This document shows positions 51,447 through 60,477 of a stretch of DNA of 64,000 bases, one piece after another. The DNA comes from Rhodobacterales bacterium (GTDB lineage: Bacteria; Pseudomonadota; Alphaproteobacteria; Rhodobacterales; Rhodobacteraceae): positions 62,001-126,000 of the forward strand of contig JAJNPS010000021.1 in the NCBI GenBank assembly GCA_021155205.1, written 5' to 3'. The position numbers and the translations under genes were made by a program. Under the pieces are notes generated by a model that ran no database searches, was not told where the DNA came from, and saw only the letters and a list, made by a program, of their open reading frames with translations. Position 1 is the first letter of the stretch; each line of letters opens with the position of its first letter.

Positions 51447-52313
51447 TCAGAGCGCCTCGGCGCCCGAAATGATTTCGATGAGTTCTTTGGTGATCGCGGC
51501 CTGCCGCGAACGGTTGTACTGGATGGTCAGCCGGTTGATCATGTCGCCCGCATTGCGCGTGGCGTTGTCCATGGCGCTCATCCGGGCACCCTGTTCGGAG
51601 GCGCCGTTTTCCAGCAAAGCGGTGAAAAGCTGCGTCGCCACAGACCGCGGCAACAGGTCGGCAAGGATCGCCTCTTCGCCGGGTTCATAGTCATAGAGCG
51701 ACGATGCCTGCCCGGGCCCGAAACTGGACGGGATCACCTGCAGCGCGGTCGGAACCTGGCTGATCACCGACTGGAACCGGTTGTAGAAGATCGTGGCGAC
51801 ATCGAACTCGCCCGCCTCGAACCGGGTCAGCACTTCGCGCGCGACGGTCTGGGCGTTGGCATAGCCGACACGCTTGACATCCCCCATGTCGACATGGGCG
51901 ACGAAGTACTGGCCATAGTCGCGCTTCAGCTGTTCGCGACCTTTCTTGCCGACGGTCAGGATCTTCAGCGTCTTGCCCTGGGCCAGAAGCTCGATGGCGC
52001 GCGCGCGGGCCAGACGCACGATGGTCGAGTTGAAGCCACCGCAAAGTCCGCGTTCCGAGGTCATGACGACCAAGAGATGCACCTTGTCGGCACCCGTTCC
52101 CGCCAGAAGGCGCGGGGCGGTATCCGATTTGCCGACCGACGTGGACAATTGCGCCATGACGGCATTCATCCGTTCGGCATAGGGCCGTGCGGCCTCTGCC
52201 GCCTCTTGCGCGCGGCGCAGTTTGGCCGCGGCGACCATCTGCATGGCCTTGGTGATCTTGCGCGTGTTCTTGACGCTGCCGATCCGGTTCTTCAGGTCCT
52301 TGAGGCTGGGCAT
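51447..52313 (-). CDS. atpG: ATP synthase F1 gamma subunit
   Basis: The gamma subunit is the rotor shaft coupling Fo rotation to the beta sites. The 288-residue protein starts MPSLKDLKNRIGSVKNTRKI, TKAMQMVAAAKLRRAQEAAE (N-terminal helix that enters the alpha3beta3 hexamer), has LLVVMTSERGLCGGFNSTIV and ends with the paired C-terminal helix SAMDNATRNAGDMINRLTIQ, YNRSRQAAITKELIEIISGA. The length and order are standard. It lies 22 bases after atpA. Confidence 0.98.
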   Translation of the reverse strand: MPSLKDLKNRIGSVKNTRKITKAMQMVAAAKLRRAQEAAEAARPYAERMNAVMAQLSTSVGKSDTAPRLLAGTGADKVHLLVVMTSERGLCGGFNSTIVRLARARAIELLAQGKTLKILTVGKKGREQLKRDYGQYFVAHVDMGDVKRVGYANAQTVAREVLTRFEAGEFDVATIFYNRFQSVISQVPTALQVIPSSFGPGQASSLYDYEPGEEAILADLLPRSVATQLFTALLENGASEQGARMSAMDNATRNAGDMINRLTIQYNRSRQAAITKELIEIISGAEAL

Positions 52314-52335
52314 GCGCTATCTCCCTGCCCCGCCC

Positions 52336-53874
52336 TCAGGCGAAGTCCTTCGCAAAGGCATCAATCGCCGCGCGGATCGCCTTTTCCAGATCGCCCGCAA
52401 CCTTGCGGTCCTTGGTGGTGATGTCGGCCAAGAGATCCTTGGCATTGGTGCGAAGATGCTTCAGCAGACCCGCCTCGTACCGGCCCACATCCTTGACCGG
52501 CACCTTGTCGAGATATCCGTTGGTGCCCGCATAGATCACGCAGACGATTTCCGCGTTGGTCAGCGGCGAATACTGCGGCTGTTTCATCAGTTCGGTCAGA
52601 CGCGACCCACGGTTCAAAAGCGCTTGCGTCGAGGCGTCGAGGTCGGAACCGAACTGCGCAAAGGCCGCCATCTCGCGGTACTGCGCCAGTTCCAGTTTCA
52701 CCTTGCCCGCCACCGACTTCATCGCCGAGGTCTGGGCGCTTGAGCCGACGCGGGACACCGACAGACCGGTGTTCACGGCGGGACGGACGCCCTGGAAGAA
52801 CAGTTCGGTTTCGAGGAAAATCTGGCCGTCGGTGATCGAGATCACGTTCGTCGGGATGTAGGCCGACACGTCACCGGCCTGGGTTTCGATGATCGGCAAG
52901 GCGGTCAGGGAACCTGCGCCATTGTCCTCGTTCAGCTTGGCCGACCGTTCCAAGAGGCGGCTGTGCAGATAGAACACGTCGCCCGGATAGGCCTCGCGTC
53001 CCGGCGGACGACGCAAGAGCAGCGACATCTGGCGATAGGCCACGGCCTGCTTGGACAGGTCATCATAGATGATCAGCGCATGGCGGCCGTTGTCGCGGAA
53101 AAACTCCGCCATGGCGGTCGCCGAATAGGGGGCAAGGAACTGCATCGGCGCGGGGTCCGAAGCGGTCGCGGCCACGACGATGGTGTAGGCCATCGCGCCG
53201 GCCTCTTCGAGCTTCTTCACCAATTGGGCCACGGTCGACCGCTTTTGCCCGATGGCGACATAGATGCAGTAGAGTTTCTTGGATTCGTCGGAACCGGCGG
53301 CCTCGTTATAGGCCTTCTGGTTCAGAATGGTGTCCAGTGCCACGGCGGTCTTGCCGGTCTGACGGTCGCCGATGATCAGTTCGCGCTGGCCACGGCCAAC
53401 CGGTATCATCGCGTCGATGGCCTTGAGGCCGGTCGCCATCGGCTCGTGCACGGACTTGCGGGGGATGATGCCCGGGGCCTTCACGTCGGCAACGCGACGC
53501 TCGGACGACTTGACCGGACCCTTGCCGTCAATGGGGTTGCCAAGGCCATCCACGACGCGACCGAGAAGGCCATCACCCGCAGGCACGTCCACGATGGACT
53601 TGGTGCGCTTGACGACGTCGCCTTCCTTGATGTCCTGGTCGGACCCGAAGATCACGATACCGACGTTGTCGACCTCAAGGTTCAGCGCCATGCCACGGAT
53701 GCCACCGGGAAATTCGACCATCTCACCGGCCTGCACGTTGTCGAGGCCGTAGACGCGGGCGATCCCGTCACCGACCGACAGCACGCGGCCAACTTCGGCC
53801 ACTTCGGCATCACGCCCAAAATTCTTGATCTGCTCTTTGAGGATCGCAGAGATCTCGGCAGCCTGAATTCCCAT
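52336..53874 (-). CDS. atpA: ATP synthase F1 alpha subunit
   Basis: The alpha subunit alternates with beta in the F1 ring and binds non-catalytic ATP. The 512-residue protein starts MGIQAAEISAILKEQIKNFG, has the Walker A IIGDRQTGKTAVALDTILNQ, ALIIYDDLSKQAVAYRQMSL (Walker B region) and the ending LEKAIRAAIDAFAKDFA. The ATG at 53874 overlaps the stop of atpH (ATGA, 53871-53876 region), so they are translationally coupled; a GTG at 53877 is unlikely. Confidence 0.99.
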   Translation of the reverse strand: MGIQAAEISAILKEQIKNFGRDAEVAEVGRVLSVGDGIARVYGLDNVQAGEMVEFPGGIRGMALNLEVDNVGIVIFGSDQDIKEGDVVKRTKSIVDVPAGDGLLGRVVDGLGNPIDGKGPVKSSERRVADVKAPGIIPRKSVHEPMATGLKAIDAMIPVGRGQRELIIGDRQTGKTAVALDTILNQKAYNEAAGSDESKKLYCIYVAIGQKRSTVAQLVKKLEEAGAMAYTIVVAATASDPAPMQFLAPYSATAMAEFFRDNGRHALIIYDDLSKQAVAYRQMSLLLRRPPGREAYPGDVFYLHSRLLERSAKLNEDNGAGSLTALPIIETQAGDVSAYIPTNVISITDGQIFLETELFFQGVRPAVNTGLSVSRVGSSAQTSAMKSVAGKVKLELAQYREMAAFAQFGSDLDASTQALLNRGSRLTELMKQPQYSPLTNAEIVCVIYAGTNGYLDKVPVKDVGRYEAGLLKHLRTNAKDLLADITTKDRKVAGDLEKAIRAAIDAFAKDFA

Positions 53875-54434
53875 CACCCAACCTCTTTCATTGCATTCTG
53901 GAGCGCCGCCAGCTTGGCCTTGACCGATGTGTCGATCATGATGGACCCAAGCTTGACGACAAGACCGCCGATAAGGCTTTCATCGACGGTGGTGTTCAGT
54001 TTCACGGTCTTGCCGACGCGCGATTTCAGCGTTTCGACCAGACGCTTGGTCTGCGCGGCAGTCAGCGCGGTGGCGGAGGCGACATCGGCCGTCACTTCGC
54101 CCTTTTCCTCTGCAATGCGGTTCGCCAGGTCGGACAAAAGTTGCGGCAGCACGAAAAGCCGGCGTTTCTGCGCCATCAGTGCCAGCGTGTTCGCGGTCAG
54201 GGCGTTAAGACCCATCTTTGCGGCAACAGCGCCGATCGCGCGGCCCTGATCGTCGCGCGAAACCACCGGAGACGAAATGACCGTTGCGAGGTCGGGACTG
54301 TCTGCCAGCGCCCTGCGCAAGGCGTCGGTGTCGGCCTCCAGCGCCGCGATCAGTCCACCCTCTTTGGCCAGATCAAACAGCGCGGTTGCATAGCGCGAGG
54401 CAATGCCCAGAGAGATCGAAGCTGGTTCGGACAC
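53874..54434 (-). CDS. atpH: ATP synthase F1 delta subunit
   Basis: The delta subunit (OSCP equivalent) ties the peripheral stalk to the F1 head. The 186-residue protein reads SLGIASRYATALFDLAKEGG near the start, ATVISSPVVSRDDQGRAIGA, LIGGLVVKLGSIMIDTSVKA near the end, all family signatures. The start is GTG at 54434 with GGAAGGGA at 7 bases. It is the first gene of the operon; the Fo genes atpI-B-E-F are absent here, as usual in Rhodobacterales where they lie elsewhere. A conspicuous inverted repeat lies 27 bases upstream. Confidence 0.98.
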   Translation of the reverse strand: MSEPASISLGIASRYATALFDLAKEGGLIAALEADTDALRRALADSPDLATVISSPVVSRDDQGRAIGAVAAKMGLNALTANTLALMAQKRRLFVLPQLLSDLANRIAEEKGEVTADVASATALTAAQTKRLVETLKSRVGKTVKLNTTVDESLIGGLVVKLGSIMIDTSVKAKLAALQNAMKEVG

Positions 54435-54460
54435 GTCATCCCTTCCGCTAACTTGATGTC

Positions 54461-54484
54461 CCTTTGCACAGTCTGGTGCAAAGG
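54461..54484. promoter_or_regulatory. Perfect inverted repeat in the atp operon leader
   Basis: CCTTTGCAC (54461-54469) and GTGCAAAGG (54476-54484) form a perfect 9-bp inverted repeat around 6 bases, 27 bases upstream of atpH. It could be an operator, or a leader hairpin that affects translation. The rest of the 278-base gap (54435-54712) also has GCCGCAAACTGCGGC at 54612-54626, and no gene. Confidence 0.5.
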
Positions 54485-54712
54485 TCCAAGGCTATCACGG
54501 GGCACCCGCCGAAAAGCTGGCACCTTCCTTGTCGCGGGCGTCCTTAGCAGAGGCTTTCTGACCTCGCAACGGGGTTGGCGGGCATTTCAGCTGTGCGGCG
54601 GAAAACTAATCCGCCGCAAACTGCGGCCCGGTGTCGCGATTGCAGAATTTGCTCCGCGCGCGGGGCGATGCGGGTTTGCGAACCACAATCGGACCTCACA
54701 TTGCAGGACGGG

Positions 54713-55468
54713 TCATCCCGGCCGGAACGCCGGCTCCGCCACGCCCTTGCCCACCCCTTCCAGCACGCGCAACGGGCGCCGGACCACGGCACCAAGGCCA
54801 CCGCGCGTCGGGGCATAGACCTGCTTTGACGCCTCGACGATCAGCACGCCGCCCGCAAGCCAGGGCGCGCGCCGCCCGACGGTTTCCCAGAAATCCGCCG
54901 TGCGCAGCCAGAACCGTCCCTGTGCGGGCGGGCCGAACAGCGCCGAATGGCTGCGTTCCGGCGTGAAGCCGTGACGTTGCAACTGCGACTCAAGCTGGTT
55001 GATGGAATAGGGGCGGCCAAAGCCGAACGGCGTTCCCTCGCGCCGCGACCAAAGCCCCGCCCGGTTCGGCACGATGAACAGGGCACGCCCCCCCGGCCCC
55101 AGCACGCGGTGGGATTCCTCCAGAACTGCCGTCGGGTTCTCGGACGTTTCCAGCCCGTGCAGCAGGATCAGCCGGTCCACGAGGCCGGTCGGCAGGGGCC
55201 AGGCGGTTTCCTCGCACAGCACCGCCACATTCCCCTCGCCGGCGGGCCAGGGCATGACACCTTGCGGCCCCGGCATCAGGCCGATCACACGCCGGGCGGT
55301 CGCCAGATAGGGCCGCAGCAGCGGCACCGCGAAACCGAACCCCGCGACGGTCGTGGCCGCTTGCGGCGGCCACAGACGTTCCACCTGGTCGCGGATCGCC
55401 CGCTGCGCCACGCGCCCCAGTTGCGTGCGGTAGTAAAAGTTTCTGAGGTCCAGCACATCAAGGTGCAT
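54713..55468 (-). CDS. SAM-dependent methyltransferase (class I)
   Basis: The 251-residue protein has a class I methyltransferase fold: HLDVLDLRNFYYRTQLGRVA at the start, TTVAGFGFAVPLLRPYLATA (SAM-binding loop, GFGFA), the middle LVDRLILLHGLETSENPTAV, LEESHRVLGPGGRALFIVPN (motif III). The group is conserved in Rhodobacterales, usually next to gloB, as here. The substrate is unknown; an N- or O-methyl acceptor cannot be chosen. The C-terminal region is basic. The ATG at 55468 begins the conserved N-terminus. It is divergent from gloB by 62 bases. Confidence 0.88.
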   Translation of the reverse strand: MHLDVLDLRNFYYRTQLGRVAQRAIRDQVERLWPPQAATTVAGFGFAVPLLRPYLATARRVIGLMPGPQGVMPWPAGEGNVAVLCEETAWPLPTGLVDRLILLHGLETSENPTAVLEESHRVLGPGGRALFIVPNRAGLWSRREGTPFGFGRPYSINQLESQLQRHGFTPERSHSALFGPPAQGRFWLRTADFWETVGRRAPWLAGGVLIVEASKQVYAPTRGGLGAVVRRPLRVLEGVGKGVAEPAFRPG

Positions 55469-55530
55469 TGCAGCCGGATTCCTGACGGTTCACATTCGGA
55501 GCCATCATACCCAGACCGGGACCAAAGACC

Positions 55531-56298
55531 ATGCCGCTTGAACTTGTTGTCATCCCCTGCCTGACCGACAACTACGCCTATTTGGTCCATGATGCTGCTT
55601 CGGGGCGAGCGGCTGTGGTCGATGTGCCAGAGGCTCCTCCCGTTCTGGCGGCTCTTTCGGACCGGGGCTGGCGTCTGTCGGACATCTGGCTGACGCATCA
55701 TCACTGGGACCACACAGACGGGGTGGCAGATCTGGTGGCAGCCACCAAAGCCAGGGTGACGGGCGCCGCGACGGACGCGCACCGACTTCCGCCTTTGGAC
55801 CATGCGCTGTCGACAGGGCAGGATTTCGACTTTGCCGGCCATTCCGTTGCCGTGATCGACGTGCCCGGCCACACGATCGGCCACATCGCGTTCTACATTG
55901 CATCAGAACGGCTGGCCTTTACCGGCGACACGCTGATGGCGGCCGGATGCGGGCGGATGTCCGAAGGCAATGCACCCGACTACTGGCAAAGCCTGTCGCG
56001 GCTGGCGTCCCTGCCTGCGGACACACTGATCTGTTCGGGGCATGAATACACAGCCGCCAATTTGCGCTTTGCCCAAAGCCTTGAACCCGATGCCGGGCCG
56101 CTTATGTTGCGGATGGCGCGGGTCGCAGGTCTGCGCGCCGCAGGTAAACCGACCGTACCTGTGGTTTTGTCCGAAGAACTTGCAACAAACCCGTTCTTGC
56201 GCGCCGGGGCACCTGCGATGAAACAGGCTCTTGGCATGCCGGCAGCCACGGACGCCGAGGCCTTTGCCGAACTTCGCCGAAGAAAAGATCGATTTTAG
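55531..56298 (+). CDS. gloB: Hydroxyacylglutathione hydrolase (glyoxalase II)
   Basis: GloB hydrolyses S-lactoylglutathione to lactate and glutathione, the second step of methylglyoxal detoxification. The 255-residue length is standard. Metal motif IWLTHHHWDHTDGVADLV, then VIDVPGHTIGHIAFYI, FTGDTLMAAGCGRMSEGN, LICSGHEYTAANLRFAQS, with ATNPFLRA and RRRKDRF at the end, all as in the family. It starts VVIPCLTDNYAYLVHD, the typical beginning. The ATG is at 55531. It lies divergent from the methyltransferase gene. clpA follows 165 bases on. Confidence 0.97.
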   Translation: MPLELVVIPCLTDNYAYLVHDAASGRAAVVDVPEAPPVLAALSDRGWRLSDIWLTHHHWDHTDGVADLVAATKARVTGAATDAHRLPPLDHALSTGQDFDFAGHSVAVIDVPGHTIGHIAFYIASERLAFTGDTLMAAGCGRMSEGNAPDYWQSLSRLASLPADTLICSGHEYTAANLRFAQSLEPDAGPLMLRMARVAGLRAAGKPTVPVVLSEELATNPFLRAGAPAMKQALGMPAATDAEAFAELRRRKDRF

Positions 56299-56355
56299 GT
56301 CGTTCTTTTCATCACATTTCGTAAGTGCAGTGACGCAAAGCTGGAAATGCCCGAA

Positions 56356-56376
56356 TTTGCGCTTGAAGTGCGCAAA
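56356..56376. promoter_or_regulatory. Inverted repeat upstream of clpA
   Basis: TTTGCGC (56356-56362) and GCGCAAA (56370-56376) form a perfect 7-bp inverted repeat around 7 bases, in an AT-rich segment followed by ATAAAACC. It could be an operator for clpA or a weak 3'-end hairpin for gloB. The clpA GTG lies 87 bases on. Confidence 0.35.
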
Positions 56377-56463
56377 ATAAAACCGAACTTTAAGATCATG
56401 AGGACAGGGTGATGATGGGTTCGCGTCGGATCCGTCTGGCCCGCAGAACAGGAGCACGCAACC

Positions 56464-58782
56464 GTGCCATCGTTTTCAACCACGCTCGAGCAAGCCATTC
56501 ATGGTGCCCTGGCCCTTGCCAATGCACGCCGTCACGAACTCGCCACCCTGGAGCATCTGCTTCTGTCGCTGATCGACGAACCCGACGCGGCCCGCGTGAT
56601 GAAGGCCTGTTCGGTCAACCTTGACGATCTGCGCAAGACGCTGGTGGATTTCATCGACGATGACCTGTCCACCCTCGTCACCGATGTCGAGGGGTCCGAG
56701 GCGGTACCGACAGCGGCCTTCCAGCGCGTCATCCAGCGCGCGGCGATCCATGTGCAGTCCTCTGGCCGGACCGAGGTGACGGGGGCCAACGTCCTTGTCG
56801 CGATCTTTGCCGAACGGGAATCCAACGCGGCCTATTTCCTGCAGGAACAGGACATGACCCGCTACGACGCGGTCAACTTCATCGCGCATGGCGTGGCCAA
56901 GGACCCGTCCTATGGCGAAAGCCGCCCCGTGACCGGCGCCGAGGACCAACCCGAAACGTCAAAGGCCGAGGCCGGAGAGGCCAAGGAATCCGCGCTGTCG
57001 AAATATTGCGTGGACCTGAACGTCAAGGCGAAAAAGGGCGATGTCGATCCCCTGATCGGCCGCGAGATGGAGGTGGAACGCTGCATCCAGGTCCTGTGTC
57101 GCCGTCGCAAGAACAACCCCCTGCTGGTGGGCGACCCCGGCGTGGGCAAGACCGCGATTGCCGAGGGTCTGGCTTGGAAGATCGTCAAGGGCGAAACGCC
57201 CGAGATTCTTGCCCATGCCACGATCTATTCGCTCGACATGGGGGCGCTGCTGGCCGGCACCCGCTATCGCGGCGATTTTGAGGAACGCCTGAAAGCCGTC
57301 GTCAAGGAGATGGAGGATCACAAGGATGCGATCCTGTTCATCGACGAGATCCACACCGTCATCGGTGCCGGTGCCACGTCGGGCGGGGCGATGGATGCTT
57401 CCAACCTGCTGAAACCCGCCTTGCAGGGCGGCAAGCTGCGCTGCATGGGATCGACCACCTACAAGGAGTTCCGCCAGCATTTTGAAAAGGACCGCGCCCT
57501 GTCGCGCCGGTTCCAGAAGATCGACGTGAACGAACCTTCGGTCGGCGACAGCATCAAGATCCTGATGGGCCTGAAGCCTTACTTCGAGGAACACCACGAC
57601 CTGACCTATACCCGCGACGCGATCAAGTCGGCGGTTGAACTCGCTGCACGCTACATCCACGACCGCAAGCTGCCGGACAAGGCGATCGACGTGATCGACG
57701 AGGCGGGGGCCGCCCAGCACCTGCTGTCCGACGGCAAGAAGAAAAAGGTGATCACGCAAAAAGAGATCGAGGCTGTGGTGGCCAAGATCGCGCGCATCCC
57801 GCCGAAATCCGTCAGCAAGGACGATGCCGAAACCCTGCGCGATCTGGAAAAGACACTCAAGCGCGTGGTGTTCGGTCAGGACAAGGCCGTCGAGGCCTTG
57901 TGTTCCGCGATCAAGCTTGCGCGCGCCGGCCTGCGCGAGCCGGAAAAACCCATCGGCAACTACCTCTTTGCCGGGCCGACAGGTGTGGGCAAGACCGAGG
58001 TGGCCAAGCAACTGGCGTCTTCGCTGGGGGTGGAACTGATCCGTTTCGACATGTCGGAATACATGGAGAAACACGCCGTCAGCCGCCTGATCGGCGCGCC
58101 TCCGGGCTATGTCGGCTTTGACCAGGGCGGCATGCTGACCGACGGCGTCGACCAGCACCCGCATTGCGTCCTTTTGCTGGACGAAATGGAAAAGGCGCAC
58201 CCGGATGTCTACAACATCCTGCTGCAGGTGATGGACCACGGGAAACTGACCGACCACAACGGTCGCACGGTGGATTTCCGCAACGTGATCCTGATCATGA
58301 CCTCGAACGCAGGCGCGCGGGAACAGTCGCAGGCGGCCATCGGCTTTGGCCGCGAGCGTCGCACGGGCGAGGATACGGCGGCGATCGAACGCACCTTCAC
58401 GCCGGAATTCCGCAACCGTCTGGACGCGGTGATCAACTTTGCCCCGCTGGGCAAGGACATCATCCTGCAGGTGGTCGAAAAGTTCGTCCTGCAGCTTGAG
58501 GCACAATTGCTTGACCGCAACGTCCATATCGAACTGGCGCCCGAAGCCGCCGCCTGGCTGGGGGAAAAGGGTTATGACGACAAGATGGGCGCGCGACCGC
58601 TCGCCCGCGTGATTCAGGAACACATCAAGAAGCCGCTGGCCGAAGAGCTTTTGTTCGGCAAGCTGATGAAGGGCGGGCTTGTGCGCGTCGGCCTGAAAGA
58701 CGACGCCATCGTGCTTGACGTTCAGGAACCGGCCAAGCCACGGATTTCACGGGCAAAACCGCCCTTGCTGACGGCGGAGTAG
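56464..58782 (+). CDS. clpA: ATP-dependent Clp protease ATP-binding subunit ClpA
   Basis: ClpA unfolds proteins and feeds them to ClpP. The 772-residue protein has an N-terminal Clp repeat domain (about 1-145; SFSTTLEQAIHGALALANAR, HELATLEHLLLSLIDEPDAA). The D1 AAA domain has Walker A LLVGDPGVGKTAIAEGLAWK and LFIDEIHTVIGAGATSGGAM; the D2 domain has LFAGPTGVGKTEVAKQLASS and CVLLLDEMEKAHPDVYNILL. The ClpP loop IGFGRE follows in the D2 region. The start is GTG at 56464 with CAGGAG 9 bases upstream. No clpS lies beside it in the window, though ClpS usually works with ClpA. Confidence 0.98.
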   Translation: MPSFSTTLEQAIHGALALANARRHELATLEHLLLSLIDEPDAARVMKACSVNLDDLRKTLVDFIDDDLSTLVTDVEGSEAVPTAAFQRVIQRAAIHVQSSGRTEVTGANVLVAIFAERESNAAYFLQEQDMTRYDAVNFIAHGVAKDPSYGESRPVTGAEDQPETSKAEAGEAKESALSKYCVDLNVKAKKGDVDPLIGREMEVERCIQVLCRRRKNNPLLVGDPGVGKTAIAEGLAWKIVKGETPEILAHATIYSLDMGALLAGTRYRGDFEERLKAVVKEMEDHKDAILFIDEIHTVIGAGATSGGAMDASNLLKPALQGGKLRCMGSTTYKEFRQHFEKDRALSRRFQKIDVNEPSVGDSIKILMGLKPYFEEHHDLTYTRDAIKSAVELAARYIHDRKLPDKAIDVIDEAGAAQHLLSDGKKKKVITQKEIEAVVAKIARIPPKSVSKDDAETLRDLEKTLKRVVFGQDKAVEALCSAIKLARAGLREPEKPIGNYLFAGPTGVGKTEVAKQLASSLGVELIRFDMSEYMEKHAVSRLIGAPPGYVGFDQGGMLTDGVDQHPHCVLLLDEMEKAHPDVYNILLQVMDHGKLTDHNGRTVDFRNVILIMTSNAGAREQSQAAIGFGRERRTGEDTAAIERTFTPEFRNRLDAVINFAPLGKDIILQVVEKFVLQLEAQLLDRNVHIELAPEAAAWLGEKGYDDKMGARPLARVIQEHIKKPLAEELLFGKLMKGGLVRVGLKDDAIVLDVQEPAKPRISRAKPPLLTAE

Positions 58783-58806
58783 TGGCCCGGCAGCGGAGCA
58801 GAAGAG

Positions 58807-58834
58807 GTCCCGGACAGCCGCCGGGGCCTTTTTG
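58807..58834 (+). terminator. Intrinsic terminator of clpA
   Basis: GGTCCCGG and CCGGGGCC form an 8-bp stem (with one T-G pair) followed by TTTTT. It lies 24 bases after the clpA stop. The rest of the 276-base gap up to the BLUF gene shows no gene. Confidence 0.75.
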
Positions 58835-59058
58835 TTTGTTGCGTATGCGGGCTTTATCCCGTGAAATCTCTGCCAAAGCACAAATGTGACGCCGTGTGAC
58901 CGTCGGCGGGCGGCCGTGGTCTTTCGCCCTTGGCCCCTGATTTCGCTGCGCAGACCCTTGCCTGCATTGCCTTTGCAAAGATGGCAGTAGCGCCGCGGTC
59001 GGCCGAAGTCTAACGTCTGAGCGCAAAGCCCTTGTGGCCTTGCCCGGAAAGGCCGCCG

Positions 59059-59460
59059 ATGCCTCTGCTGCAACTGATCTACGCCTCGCATCCGTTCGGG
59101 TTTGACGACGCTACGCTGGGCGCAATCCTCCTGGACGCCCGGCGGTGCAATGCGCGCGACGACATCACAGGCATGCTGATCTGCCGCGCCGATCTCTACC
59201 TGCAACTGCTGGAAGGTCCCGAACGTGCGGTCGAGGCAACCTGCCGCCGCATCATGGCCGACGACCGCCATGTCGAGATGCGTGTGCTGTCGCGGGAACT
59301 TGTCGGGGCGCGGCTTTTCCCGCAGTGGTCGATGCGCGACGATCCCGCGCGATCCTGGCTATGGACCAGGCAGGAAGTCGAGTCGGGACGACTTGATGCC
59401 GCATCACAGACAGAGATCCAGGCGGTCTTTCAACGGCTTGCCGGGGAAACTGCGCCCTGA
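59059..59460 (+). CDS. BLUF-domain blue-light receptor
   Basis: This single BLUF domain of 133 residues senses blue light through flavin. Key residues of the photocycle are present: Tyr8 in LLQLIYASHP, Asn31 in RRCNARDDITGMLIC, Gln49 in LYLQLLEGPERAV, and Trp90/Met92 in FPQWSMRDD. These correspond to the Tyr-Gln-Trp/Met network known from AppA and similar proteins. No output domain is fused, so it must act through a partner, as in AppA-PpsR or in short BLUF proteins. The ATG at 59059 follows GGAAAGG. It converges on the DUF2189 gene by 3 bases. The partner is unknown. Confidence 0.92.
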   Translation: MPLLQLIYASHPFGFDDATLGAILLDARRCNARDDITGMLICRADLYLQLLEGPERAVEATCRRIMADDRHVEMRVLSRELVGARLFPQWSMRDDPARSWLWTRQEVESGRLDAASQTEIQAVFQRLAGETAP

Positions 59461-59463
59461 ACG

Positions 59464-60318
59464 CTAGACGACCGCCCGCCGGTACAGATGCCAGGTAGCG
59501 TGACCCAAAAGCGGCAGCACGATCACCAGCCCCAAGAGCGCGGGAATCGACCCCAGGGCCAGCATCACCGCGACGATCAGGCCCCACAGCCCAATCACGC
59601 GAGGGTTTCTTTGCGCCACCCGGAGCGATGTGATCACGGCCATCGGCAAGCTGACATCGCGGTCCAAGAGCAGCGGGAACGACACGACGCTGATCGCAAG
59701 GACAGCGCAAGCGAACAGGAACCCGATGCCCATGCCAAGGACGATCATCGCCCAGCCGGCCGGTGTGGTGAACACGTCGGTCACAAAGGCCGTCAGCGAG
59801 ACAGGGCGTTCCGGTCCGACCGTCGCAGCAAAGATCAGGTTCGCCACCATGATCCAGACCGAAAACACGACCAGATGGAACAGGGCAAGGATGATCACGC
59901 CGCCAAACTTTGGCGAGCGCAGGACATCGAGGTATGCCAGCCAGTTGACAGGCTCGGACCGTTCGCGGCGGCGGCTCATTTCATAAAGGCCGACGGCGGC
60001 GACGGGTCCGGTCAGGGCAAAACCCGACAGAACCGGAAACAGAAGGTGGATCAGGTTCCCCTGCAGCGCCAGTGCCGCAAGCAGGCCGCCAATCACGGGA
60101 TAAAGCAGGCAGACAAACACCACGTCGGATCGAAACGCCGACAGGTCGTCCCAGCCCTTGCGCAGGGCCATCCGCAGATCGTCGGTGGTCAGCGTGCGGA
60201 TCCCGGGCTGAACGGTCGAGTGTGTCTGTACACTGTCGGCCACGGATCGCCCGTAGCCGAACACCGAACCGACGGCACCAAAGACCCAGGACAAGGGGTT
60301 GCCAATCGTTTCGGGCAT
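59464..60318 (-). CDS. DUF2189-family integral membrane protein
   Basis: The 284-residue membrane protein has about six hydrophobic helices: VVFVCLLYPVIGGLLAALAL, LIHLLFPVLSGFALTGPVAA, GVIILALFHLVVFSVWIMVA, WAMIVLGMGIGFLFACAVLA, VIGLWGLIVAVMLALGSIPA, LLGLVIVLPLLGHATWHLYR. The first 60 residues are soluble (MPETIGNPLSWVFGAVGSVF). It fits DUF2189 proteins (COG5473), sometimes loosely annotated as cytochrome c oxidase-like, but no haem or copper ligands are evident. The function is unknown. The ATG at 60318 is the conserved start. It converges on the BLUF gene. Confidence 0.85.
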   Translation of the reverse strand: MPETIGNPLSWVFGAVGSVFGYGRSVADSVQTHSTVQPGIRTLTTDDLRMALRKGWDDLSAFRSDVVFVCLLYPVIGGLLAALALQGNLIHLLFPVLSGFALTGPVAAVGLYEMSRRRERSEPVNWLAYLDVLRSPKFGGVIILALFHLVVFSVWIMVANLIFAATVGPERPVSLTAFVTDVFTTPAGWAMIVLGMGIGFLFACAVLAISVVSFPLLLDRDVSLPMAVITSLRVAQRNPRVIGLWGLIVAVMLALGSIPALLGLVIVLPLLGHATWHLYRRAVV

Positions 60319-60477
60319 TTCGGATCCTTCCTGTTGTCAGGTCCCGTCCCGGCAGCGTTCTGTTCCCGGTGGCAGGAAAGGTGCAGCGTAAGGTGGCGTT
60401 CGGATCGTCAATAGATCAAGGATAGCATGTTTCACGGCAAAGATGGCACACAGTTTTGCGCGCGAAACCATGCCGGG

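Noticed and set aside
50070..52421. 783-residue open frame opposite atpD/atpG
   Set aside because: Shadow of the atp genes; low-complexity Arg/His/Gly sequence without family features.
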